From Pseudomonas sp. UBA4617 (lineage in GTDB: Bacteria; Pseudomonadota; Gammaproteobacteria; Pseudomonadales; Pseudomonadaceae), in assembly GCF_002386445.1 (NCBI RefSeq), contig NZ_DGIR01000012.1, forward strand, positions 41,977 through 105,976: a stretch of 64,000 nucleotides of DNA. The letters run 5' to 3'. A program made the position numbers and the translations under genes. Shown one piece after another: positions 42,490 through 49,744 of this stretch. Below the pieces are notes generated by a model. That model saw nothing but the letters and a program-made list of their open reading frames with translations. It was not told where the DNA came from and ran no database searches. Position 1 is the stretch's first letter, and each line of letters starts with the position of its first letter.

Positions 42490-43491
42490 ATGCTCAAACC
42501 CTTGCTACAAGGAATCGCCTTCATGGTCACCGCCACCAGCGTCCAGGCCGCCCCGATCGACCTGATCATCGACACCGACCCCGGCGCCGACGACGTAGTC
42601 GCCCTGTTCCTGGCCATGGCCTCGCCCGATGAGCTGAATATCCGCGCCATCACCACCGTGGCAGGCAACGTGCGCCTGGAAAAGACCTCGCGCAATGCCC
42701 GCCTGGCCCGCGAATGGGCTGGCCGCGAGGATGTCCCGGTGTACGCGGGTGCCGGTCGCCCGCTGCTGCGCAAGCCGATCTACGCTGCCGAGGTGCATGG
42801 CGAGGAAGGCCTCACCGGTGTCGAGGTCAAGGAGCCAAAAGCGCCCCTGGCCCAGGGCAATGCCGTGCAGTACCTGGTCGACACCCTCAGCGCCGCCAAG
42901 CCGCACAGCATCACCATCGCCATGCTCGGCCCGCAGACCAACCTGGCCCTGGCGCTGGTTCAGCGCCCGGAGATCGCCAAGGGCATCAAGCAGGTGGTGG
43001 TCATGGGCGGCGCCCACTTCAACGGCGGCAACATCACCCCGGCGGCGGAATTCAACCTGTACGCCGACCCGCATGCTGCCGAAGTGGTGCTGGCCAGTGG
43101 CGTGCAACTGACCTACCTGCCGCTGGACGTCACCCATAAACTGCTGACCAGCGACGCCCGCCTCAAGCAGTTGGCCGCGGTGAACAACCAGGCCAGCAAA
43201 CGCGTGGTGGATATCCTCAACGCCTACATCACCCACGACATGGACCTGTACGGCATGCCCGGCGGCCCGGTGCACGACGCCAGCGTCATCGCCTACCTGC
43301 TCAAGCCCGAGCTGTTCAGCGGCCGGCGCATCCACATGAGCATCGACAGCCGCGAAGGGCCTACCTTCGGCCAGACCATTGCCGACTGGTATGGCGTGCT
43401 CAAGCAGCCTGCCAATGTGCTATGGGTGGAGCAGGGCGATGCCCAGGGCCTGTTCGACCTGCTCAGCGCCCGTTTGGCCCGATTGGAATAG
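42490..43491 (+). CDS. Nucleoside hydrolase with signal peptide
   Basis: 333 residues. The first 21 residues (MLKPLLQGIAFMVTATSVQA-A) look like a cleavable signal peptide, so the enzyme is probably periplasmic. Calcium/catalytic motif DTDPGADD at 28-35, GPQTNLALAL and MGGAHFNGGN, and the H-region HDASVIAYLL are the IU-nucleoside-hydrolase family marks. It hydrolyses nucleosides to base plus ribose. ATG 42490 follows CAGGAG. Located 167 bases after rbsD on the same strand, so it likely feeds ribose to RbsBAC. Confidence 0.9.
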   Translation: MLKPLLQGIAFMVTATSVQAAPIDLIIDTDPGADDVVALFLAMASPDELNIRAITTVAGNVRLEKTSRNARLAREWAGREDVPVYAGAGRPLLRKPIYAAEVHGEEGLTGVEVKEPKAPLAQGNAVQYLVDTLSAAKPHSITIAMLGPQTNLALALVQRPEIAKGIKQVVVMGGAHFNGGNITPAAEFNLYADPHAAEVVLASGVQLTYLPLDVTHKLLTSDARLKQLAAVNNQASKRVVDILNAYITHDMDLYGMPGGPVHDASVIAYLLKPELFSGRRIHMSIDSREGPTFGQTIADWYGVLKQPANVLWVEQGDAQGLFDLLSARLARLE

Positions 43492-43675
43492 CCGCATGCG
43501 GCGCGTAGCGTTCGAACACCTGGTCGATGAAGCTACGCGCCGCCTCGCTGCCGCGGTCGCGCACCAGCAGGTCGATGGCAATCAGTAGTAACTCTTCCGG
43601 TGTGCCGGGGCTGTACGCGCTCTGGCCTTCGGCCCATTTGACCTTGATATCGGCAACAATGCTGTGGCTGCTCAT
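43463..43675 (-). CDS. Small hypothetical protein, 70 aa
   Basis: ATG complement of 43673-43675, with GAGAG upstream. SSHSIVADIKVKWAEGQSAY, then PEELLLIAIDLLVRDRGSEA and FIDQVFERYAPH: a helical small protein. It ends inside the convergent nucleoside hydrolase by about 29 bases. Unknown role. Confidence 0.6.
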   Translation of the reverse strand: MSSHSIVADIKVKWAEGQSAYSPGTPEELLLIAIDLLVRDRGSEAARSFIDQVFERYAPHAAIPIGPNGR

Positions 43676-43946
43676 TACGCTCTCGTTGGGGGCCCGGACG
43701 AAGGACGAACACTGACCCTGGTGTTCGATGGAGGCGGGGTGCGCTCCACTTCTTGCACTAAATCATGACTTTGCGTCATTGACCTTGCGACTTAAGCATA
43801 TGGCAAATGCGGCGGCTTGTGCAAAATCCGGTCACGATTGCGTTTTCGCCTGTGCCGCCTGGTTGAGGCAAACTTGACCGGTTTTGCAACAAAAGAACAG
43901 CGGAACTGTCCGATCAGGCAGTTCCCGGACCGATTTAGGAGGCTTC

Positions 43947-44267
43947 ATGTTCCGTACCCGTGCTTACCTGGCAACCCTGGCGGTGGCTATTGTCCTGGCT
44001 GGTTGCAGCACTGGTGGCAATGCTGGCGGTAGCGCTACTTCGACCACGCCGGCTGGCAACGATGGCCGCTGCGAAGCCAGCGGCGCCGATTTCGCCATTG
44101 GCAAACCGGCCAGCGCCGAATTGCTGGAGCAGGCGCGCAAGGCCAGTGGCTCGCAGATGGCCCGTATTCTCAAGCCGCACGATGTGGTCACCCTGGAGTA
44201 CCGTTCCGAGCGCCTGAACCTGAATGTGGACGAGCAGGGCAAGGTGACCCGCGTCAACTGCGGCTGA
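43947..44267 (+). CDS. Lipoprotein with I78-type peptidase inhibitor domain
   Basis: 106 residues. Signal with LAGC lipobox (Cys20), a glycine/serine/threonine linker, then C-EASGADFAIGKPA, LEQARKASGSQMARILKPHD, VVTLEYRSERLNLNVDEQGK and VTRVNCG: the cysteine pair and the ARKASG/RLN/VNCG signature of PF11720 inhibitors. It probably shields the cell from serine peptidases in the envelope. ATG 43947 follows AGGAGG. A long 270-base upstream region is gene-free. Confidence 0.75.
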   Translation: MFRTRAYLATLAVAIVLAGCSTGGNAGGSATSTTPAGNDGRCEASGADFAIGKPASAELLEQARKASGSQMARILKPHDVVTLEYRSERLNLNVDEQGKVTRVNCG

Positions 44268-44294
44268 CCCAGCCCTGAAAACCCGCGCGGCCCC

Positions 44295-44345
44295 TGTAGG
44301 AGCGGCCTTGCGCCGCGAAAGGGCCGCAGAGCGGCCCCAACAATA
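44295..44345. repeat. REP unit (GTAGGAGCGGCCTTG)
   Basis: A single left unit of the same family, TGTAGGAGCGGCCTTGCGCC..., with a decayed partner (CCGCTCCGCG...) near 44370. Confidence 0.7.
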
Positions 44346-44410
44346 CAAGCTGCTGCGCTGAACCCTAGGTCCGCTCCGCGCCGCTCGCGCGACACAAGGA
44401 CCGCGCCCAT

Positions 44411-44441
44411 AAAAAAACCCGCCACAAGGGCGGGTTTTTTT
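44411..44441. terminator. Bidirectional terminator
   Basis: AAAAAAACCCGCC-ACAA-GGGCGGGTTTTTTT between the convergent I78 lipoprotein and the cold-shock gene; works for both. Confidence 0.9.
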
Positions 44442-44454
44442 ACAGCTATCCGAA

Positions 44455-44667
44455 TTACTCCGGACGAACCTGTGCAGCCTGCATGCCCTTCTGGCCGCGC
44501 TCGGCGACGAAGGAAACAGTCTGGCCTTCTTTCAGGCTCTTGAAGCCGTCGGATTCGATGGCCTTGAAGTGAACGAACAGGTCGTCGCCGCCGCCTGCTG
44601 GGGTGATGAAGCCGTAGCCTTTCTCATCATTGAACCATTTGACGGTGCCTTGTTGGCGATTGGACAT
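44455..44667 (-). CDS. Cold-shock domain protein (CspA family)
   Basis: 70 residues, the single cold-shock domain. RNP1 KGYGFITP and RNP2 DLFVHF with the aromatic residues are intact. It binds single-stranded nucleic acid as an RNA chaperone. ATG complement of 44665-44667 with GGAGATT upstream. It may be the constitutive paralogue as there is no long leader. Confidence 0.95.
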   Translation of the reverse strand: MSNRQQGTVKWFNDEKGYGFITPAGGGDDLFVHFKAIESDGFKSLKEGQTVSFVAERGQKGMQAAQVRPE

Positions 44668-44829
44668 GGGTGAATCTCCAGAACATTTAGTTTTTTCGGT
44701 GGTGCAATGCGGCCGAGGCTACGGAGCACGAGACACATCATAGTCTAATTCTGCGCATCTAGCGCCTTTTACCTTCGCAGGATATTGATCCAGCGCAAAG
44801 AATGGCTGGCCTGCTCTGGCTGTAAGGTT

Positions 44830-45135
44830 TCAGCCCTTCGATGCGCAGGTTTGTTTCACCACGGTTTGTGCCTTCTGCATCAGCTTGGCGTCAACACCAT
44901 CGTTGCTGTCCAGGTCGGCAATCTCCGCGTCGGTGAAATTCTCTTTGATGGCTTTGGCGCCGCAAGCGCAGTGCTTTTTCGCGGTTGCGGCGTCAACGCC
45001 CTGGCCGCTGGCCACCTGGGTGCACTGGGTCATGTAGGCGGCCTCCTTCCCGGCTGGGAAGTTGCCGGCGTTCGCAGCCACGGGCAGCAGCAGGGCGCCG
45101 GCGGCCGCCAGGGCCAGAAGAGACGGAACTCGCAT
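44830..45135 (-). CDS. Periplasmic small cysteine protein, 101 aa
   Basis: Signal peptide of about 23 residues (VAANA-GNFP). The mature part has four cysteines (MTQCTQVA, KKHCACGAK and VKQTCASKG) likely to form two disulfides, with an acidic helix (FTDAEIADLDSNDGVDA). It lacks a haem motif. Family not recognised. Start preceded by AAGGAGT-like sequence. Confidence 0.75.
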   Translation of the reverse strand: MRVPSLLALAAAGALLLPVAANAGNFPAGKEAAYMTQCTQVASGQGVDAATAKKHCACGAKAIKENFTDAEIADLDSNDGVDAKLMQKAQTVVKQTCASKG

Positions 45136-45471
45136 AACCAGTTACTCCTTGGGTCAGGTCTCATCAAGAGTAGGTTGCTTCCCAAGGTCTGATAGGAAAT
45201 TTTCCGTGTTAGTTCACCCAAACGGCGTAATTTCCAAATATTTCTGCGTGGCGTACAAGCCGCGTGCTAGCATGCCCGGCTTGTGGTCGCGCCGTTGCGC
45301 GCCGCAGCTATCTTTTTTCTTTCCAGTCACTCTGGTTCGTCCCCCGCAAGCCGAAAGGCTTCTGCCACTGTGAGGCAGGCTTCCTGTGCAGGAAGGCAGG
45401 CCGGATCTTGTACTGGCTCATCCCAACCCACGTGACCTTTGGTAGGGGTCACCACTAGGAGAGGAGGCGCC
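45136..45471. other. Intergenic region before thrS
   Basis: 336 bases without a gene. It should hold divergent promoters for the periplasmic protein and the thrS operon. A GC-rich inverted pair (GGCAGGCTTCCTG/CAGGAAGGCAGGCC) at about 45372-45408 could fold in the thrS leader and is a candidate regulatory structure; I see no known riboswitch. Confidence 0.4.
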
Positions 45472-47394
45472 ATGCCCGTTATTACTCTTCCCGATGGCAG
45501 TCAACGTTCGTTCGATCATGCCGTGTCCGTAGCCGAAGTCGCCGCTTCCATCGGTGCCGGCCTGGCCAAGGCCACCGTGGCCGGCAAGGTCGATGGCAAG
45601 CTGGTCGATGCCTGCGACCTGATCCACAACGACGCCACCCTGCAGATCATCACCCCTAAAGATGAAGAGGGACTGGAGATCATTCGCCACTCGTGCGCCC
45701 ACCTGGTCGGCCACGCGGTGAAGCAGCTGTACCCGAGCGCCAAGATGGTCATCGGCCCGGTCATCGACGAAGGCTTCTACTACGACATCGCCTACGAGCG
45801 CCCCTTCACCCCTGAAGACATGGCCGCCATCGAAAAGCGCATGATGGAGCTGATCGACAAGGACTACGACGTGGTCAAGAAGATGACCCCACGTGCCGAG
45901 GTCATCGAGGTGTTCAAGGCCCGTGGCGAAGACTACAAGCTGCGCCTGGTCGAAGACATGCCGGACGAGCAGGCCATGGGCCTGTACTACCACGAAGAAT
46001 ACGTCGACATGTGCCGCGGCCCGCACGTGCCGAACACCCGCTTCCTCAAGGCGTTCAAGCTGACCAAGCTGTCCGGCGCCTACTGGCGCGGCGATGCCAA
46101 GAACGAGCAGCTGCAACGCGTGTACGGCACCGCCTGGGCCGACAAGAAGCAGCTGGCCGCGTACATCCAGCGCATCGAAGAAGCCGAAAAACGCGACCAC
46201 CGCAAGATCGGCAAGCAGCTCGACCTGTTCCACCTGCAGGAAGAAGCCCCGGGCATGGTGTTCTGGCATGCCAACGGCTGGACCGTGTACCAGGTGCTCG
46301 AGCAATACATGCGCCAGGTGCAGCGCGCCAACGGCTACCAGGAAATCAAGACCCCGCAGGTGGTCGACCGTATTCTCTGGGAGCGTTCCGGCCACTGGTC
46401 CAACTACGCCGAGAACATGTTCACCACTTCGTCGGAAAGCCGTGACTACGCGGTAAAACCGATGAACTGCCCGTGCCACGTGCAGGTGTTCAACCAGGGC
46501 CTGAAAAGCTACCGCGACCTGCCGCTGCGCCTGGCCGAGTTCGGTGCCTGCCACCGTAACGAGCCGTCCGGCGCCCTGCACGGCATCATGCGCGTGCGTG
46601 GCTTCGTGCAGGACGACGCGCACATCTTCTGCACCGAAGAACAGGTGAAGAAAGAAGCCGCCGACTTCATCAAGCTGACCCTGGACGTGTACAAGGACTT
46701 CGGCTTCACCGACATCGCCATGAAGCTGTCGACCCGCCCTGCCAAGCGCGTCGGTTCCGAAGAGCTGTGGGACCGTGCCGAAGGTGCACTGGCCGACGCC
46801 CTGAACGAATCGGGCCTGGAGTGGGAATACCAGCCGGGGGAGGGCGCCTTCTACGGGCCGAAGATCGAGTTCACCCTGCGCGACTGCCTCGGCCGTAACT
46901 GGCAGTGCGGTACCCTGCAGTACGACCCGAACCTGCCCGAGCGCCTGGATGCCAGCTACATCGCCGAAGACAACAGCCGGGTGCGCCCGGTCATGCTGCA
47001 CCGCGCCATCCTCGGTTCGTTCGAGCGCTTCATCGGCATGCTGATCGAGCACTACGCCGGTGTGTTCCCGGCCTGGCTGGCGCCAACCCAGGCGGTGATC
47101 ATGAACATCACCGACAAACAGGCCGATTTCGCCCTCGAGGTGGAAAATACCCTGAACGGTAGCGGTTTCCGTGCCAAGTCGGACTTGAGAAATGAGAAGA
47201 TCGGCTTTAAAATCCGCGAGCATACTTTGCTCAAGGTCCCGTACCTTTTGGTTATAGGGGATCGCGAAGTCGAAACGCAGACCGTCGCCGTACGCACCCG
47301 TGAAGGCAAAGACCTCGGCTCCATGCCGGTGGCTGAATTCACGCAGCTGCTCAACAGCGCTGTTGCCCAGCGCGGTCGCCTAGAATCGGAGTAA
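45472..47394 (+). CDS. thrS: Threonyl-tRNA synthetase
   Basis: 640 residues, standard class II ThrRS. TGS domain 1-61 (VITLPDGSQRSFDHAVSVAEV), editing domain with HSCAHLVGHAVKQLYP, catalytic core with MNCPCHVQVF, RLAEFGACHRNEPSGALHGIMRVRGF motif 2 (arginine) and HRAILGSFERFIGMLIEHYAG motif 3, then the anticodon-binding domain. ATG 45472 after GAGGAGG; an upstream alternative is dismissed. Its stop overlaps the infC start. Confidence 0.98.
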   Translation: MPVITLPDGSQRSFDHAVSVAEVAASIGAGLAKATVAGKVDGKLVDACDLIHNDATLQIITPKDEEGLEIIRHSCAHLVGHAVKQLYPSAKMVIGPVIDEGFYYDIAYERPFTPEDMAAIEKRMMELIDKDYDVVKKMTPRAEVIEVFKARGEDYKLRLVEDMPDEQAMGLYYHEEYVDMCRGPHVPNTRFLKAFKLTKLSGAYWRGDAKNEQLQRVYGTAWADKKQLAAYIQRIEEAEKRDHRKIGKQLDLFHLQEEAPGMVFWHANGWTVYQVLEQYMRQVQRANGYQEIKTPQVVDRILWERSGHWSNYAENMFTTSSESRDYAVKPMNCPCHVQVFNQGLKSYRDLPLRLAEFGACHRNEPSGALHGIMRVRGFVQDDAHIFCTEEQVKKEAADFIKLTLDVYKDFGFTDIAMKLSTRPAKRVGSEELWDRAEGALADALNESGLEWEYQPGEGAFYGPKIEFTLRDCLGRNWQCGTLQYDPNLPERLDASYIAEDNSRVRPVMLHRAILGSFERFIGMLIEHYAGVFPAWLAPTQAVIMNITDKQADFALEVENTLNGSGFRAKSDLRNEKIGFKIREHTLLKVPYLLVIGDREVETQTVAVRTREGKDLGSMPVAEFTQLLNSAVAQRGRLESE

Positions 47395-47945
47395 TGACTA
47401 TTAAGCGTGAAATGAGAAACGATAAACGAACTGCACCGAAAGCCCCGATCAACGAGAATATCTCGGCACGCGAGGTTCGGTTAATTGGCGCTGACGGCGA
47501 GCAGATTGGCATCGTCTCGATTGATGAAGCGCTTCGTATCGCTGATGAAGCGAAGCTGGATCTGGTGGAAATTTCTGCCGACGCGCAGCCGCCCGTCTGC
47601 AAGGTGATGGACTACGGCAAGCACCTCTTCGAAAAGAAGAAGCAGGCCAACGAAGCCAAGAAAAACCAGAAGCAGATCCAGATCAAAGAAATCAAGTTTC
47701 GTCCAGGGACGGAAGAAGGGGATTACCAGGTAAAACTACGCAACCTGGTACGTTTCCTTACCGATGGGGACAAGGCCAAGATCTCTCTGAGATTCCGCGG
47801 CCGTGAGATGGCCCACCAGGAGCTGGGCATGGAGCTGTTGAAGCGGGTCGAAGCCGACCTCGCCGAATACGGCTCCGTTGAGCAGCATCCGAAGATGGAA
47901 GGACGCCAGCTTATGATGGTCATCGCCCCCAAAAAGAAGAAGTAA
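47394..47945 (+). CDS. infC: Translation initiation factor IF-3
   Basis: 183 residues if read from ATG 47394; the ATG overlaps the thrS TAA as TAATG. IF-3 family regions are RLIGADGEQIGIVSI, DLVEISADAQPPVCKVMDYGKH, the lysine-rich linker, IKFRPGTEEGDY and MEGRQLMMVIAPK. The ribosome site GGAG (47388-47391) is only two bases from this ATG but eight from ATT at 47400, so the true start may be the rare ATT used for autoregulation in E. coli. IF-3 also proofreads initiator codons. Confidence 0.96.
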   Translation: MTIKREMRNDKRTAPKAPINENISAREVRLIGADGEQIGIVSIDEALRIADEAKLDLVEISADAQPPVCKVMDYGKHLFEKKKQANEAKKNQKQIQIKEIKFRPGTEEGDYQVKLRNLVRFLTDGDKAKISLRFRGREMAHQELGMELLKRVEADLAEYGSVEQHPKMEGRQLMMVIAPKKKK

Positions 47946-48006
47946 TCTCCCGGGCACGGCAGGCCTGATGATTATTGTGTAATTTTATCGAATGCGGAGT
48001 TCCAAC

Positions 48007-48201
48007 ATGCCAAAAATGAAAACCAAGAGCGGTGCTGCGAAGCGCTTCCTGAAGACCGCTTCCGGCTTCAAGCACAAGCACGCTTTCAAGAGCCACATCC
48101 TGACCAAAATGTCGACCAAGCGTAAGCGTCAACTGCGCGGTGCCAGCCTGCTGCACCCGTCTGACGTGGCAAAAGTCGAGCGCATGCTGCGCGTACGTTA
48201 A
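48007..48201 (+). CDS. rpmI: 50S ribosomal protein bL35
   Basis: 64 residues, PKMKTKSGAAKRFLKTASG followed by HAFKSHILTKMSTKRKRQLR: a full L35. ATG 48007 with GGAG upstream; a longer frame adds five atypical residues. Lies between infC and rplT in the classic operon. Confidence 0.97.
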   Translation: MPKMKTKSGAAKRFLKTASGFKHKHAFKSHILTKMSTKRKRQLRGASLLHPSDVAKVERMLRVR

Positions 48202-48228
48202 TTCTGGTTTAGATAGAGGAAGTTACTC

Positions 48229-48585
48229 ATGGCTCGTGTTAAGCGTGGCGTCATCGCTCGTAAGCGTCACAAGAAAATTCTGAAACTGGCTAAAGGCTAC
48301 TACGGTGCACGCTCGCGCGTATTCCGCGTTGCCAAGCAGGCGGTCATCAAGGCTGGTCAATATGCCTACCGTGACCGTCGTCAGAAGAAGCGTCAGTTCC
48401 GCGCACTGTGGATCGCTCGTATCAACGCCGGTGCCCGCACCAACGGTCTGTCCTACAGCCGTCTGATTGCTGGCCTGAAAAAGGCTTCGATCGAAATCGA
48501 CCGTAAGGTTCTGGCCGATCTGGCAGTGAACGAAAAAGCGGCGTTTGCTGCGATTGTCGAGAAAGCTAAAGCCGTTCTGGCTTAA
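48229..48585 (+). CDS. rplT: 50S ribosomal protein bL20
   Basis: 118 residues: ARVKRGVIARKRHKKILKLAKGYYGARSR and INAGARTNGLSYSRLI identify L20. It binds 23S rRNA in early assembly, and in other bacteria represses its own operon. Confidence 0.97.
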   Translation: MARVKRGVIARKRHKKILKLAKGYYGARSRVFRVAKQAVIKAGQYAYRDRRQKKRQFRALWIARINAGARTNGLSYSRLIAGLKKASIEIDRKVLADLAVNEKAAFAAIVEKAKAVLA

Positions 48586-48640
48586 GTACCCGCGACAATC
48601 ACCCGGCGGCGCCAGCGCCGTCGGGCATTGAACGTCATCG

Positions 48641-48676
48641 ATAGGGGAAGAGCCTTCAAAGCTCTTCCCCTATTTT
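48641..48676 (+). terminator. Terminator/attenuator hairpin before pheS
   Basis: ATAGGGGAAGAGC pairs with GCTCTTCCCCTAT around a seven-base loop and is followed by TTTT. It stands 18 bases before the pheS start, so it may be partly read through and control pheST. Confidence 0.8.
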
Positions 48677-48694
48677 CGTATCTGGAGTCTGTAC

Positions 48695-49711
48695 ATGGAA
48701 AACCTGGATGCGCTGGTCTCCCAAGCCCTGGAAGCTGTGGAGCGCGCTGAAGACATCAATGCCCTGGAACAGATCCGGGTTAATTATCTCGGCAAGAAGG
48801 GCGAACTGACCCAGGTGATGAAGACCCTGGGCAACCTGCCAGCCGAAGAGCGGCCGAAGGTCGGCGCGCTGATCAACGACGCCAAAGAGCGCGTTACCGT
48901 GGTGCTCAATGCCCGCAAGGCGGCCTTCGAAGAAGCCGAGCTCAGCGCTCGCCTGGCGGCCGAATGCATTGACGTCACCCTGCCAGGCCGCGGCCAGGCC
49001 ACCGGTGGCCTGCACCCGATCACCCGTACACTCGAGCGCATCGAGCAGTTCTTCACCCATATCGGCTACGGCATCGCCGAAGGCCCCGAGGTGGAAGACG
49101 ACTACCACAACTTCGAAGCGCTCAACATCCCCGGCCACCACCCGGCGCGGGCGATGCACGACACCTTCTACTTCAATGCCAACATGCTGCTGCGCACCCA
49201 CACCTCGCCGGTGCAGGTGCGGACCATGGAGTCCAGCCAGCCGCCGATCCGCATTGTCTGCCCGGGCCGCGTGTACCGTTGCGACTCGGATATCACCCAC
49301 TCGCCGATGTTCCATCAGGTCGAAGGCCTGCTGATCGACCGCGACATCAACTTCGCCGACCTCAAGGGCACCATCGAAGAATTCCTGCGGGTGTTCTTCG
49401 AGAAAGAACTGGCGGTGCGTTTCCGCCCATCGTTCTTCCCGTTCACCGAGCCGTCCGCCGAAGTCGACATCCAGTGCGTGATGTGTTCCGGCAAAGGCTG
49501 CCGCGTGTGCAAGCAAACCGGCTGGCTGGAAGTAATGGGTTGCGGCATGGTGCACCCGAACGTACTGCGCATGTCCGGCATCGACCCGGAAGAATTCCAG
49601 GGCTTCGCCTTCGGCATGGGCGCCGAGCGCCTGGCCATGCTGCGCTATGGCGTCAACGATTTGCGTCTGTTCTTCGACAACGACCTGCGCTTCCTCGCGC
49701 AATTCCGCTAG
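48695..49711 (+). CDS. pheS: Phenylalanyl-tRNA synthetase alpha subunit
   Basis: 338 residues. Coiled-coil N-terminus, HPITRTLERIEQFFTHIGY start of the catalytic domain, motif 2 GRVYRCDSDITHSPMFHQVEG and motif 3 FGMGAERLAMLRYGV. Forms the alpha2beta2 enzyme with PheT. Confidence 0.98.
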   Translation: MENLDALVSQALEAVERAEDINALEQIRVNYLGKKGELTQVMKTLGNLPAEERPKVGALINDAKERVTVVLNARKAAFEEAELSARLAAECIDVTLPGRGQATGGLHPITRTLERIEQFFTHIGYGIAEGPEVEDDYHNFEALNIPGHHPARAMHDTFYFNANMLLRTHTSPVQVRTMESSQPPIRIVCPGRVYRCDSDITHSPMFHQVEGLLIDRDINFADLKGTIEEFLRVFFEKELAVRFRPSFFPFTEPSAEVDIQCVMCSGKGCRVCKQTGWLEVMGCGMVHPNVLRMSGIDPEEFQGFAFGMGAERLAMLRYGVNDLRLFFDNDLRFLAQFR

Positions 49712-49744
49712 GTCAATGCCCGACGCAACTTTCAGGAGAACAGC

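Noticed and set aside
45418..47223. A 601-codon minus-strand frame over thrS
   Set aside because: Valine/histidine/glycine-rich shadow with no domain.
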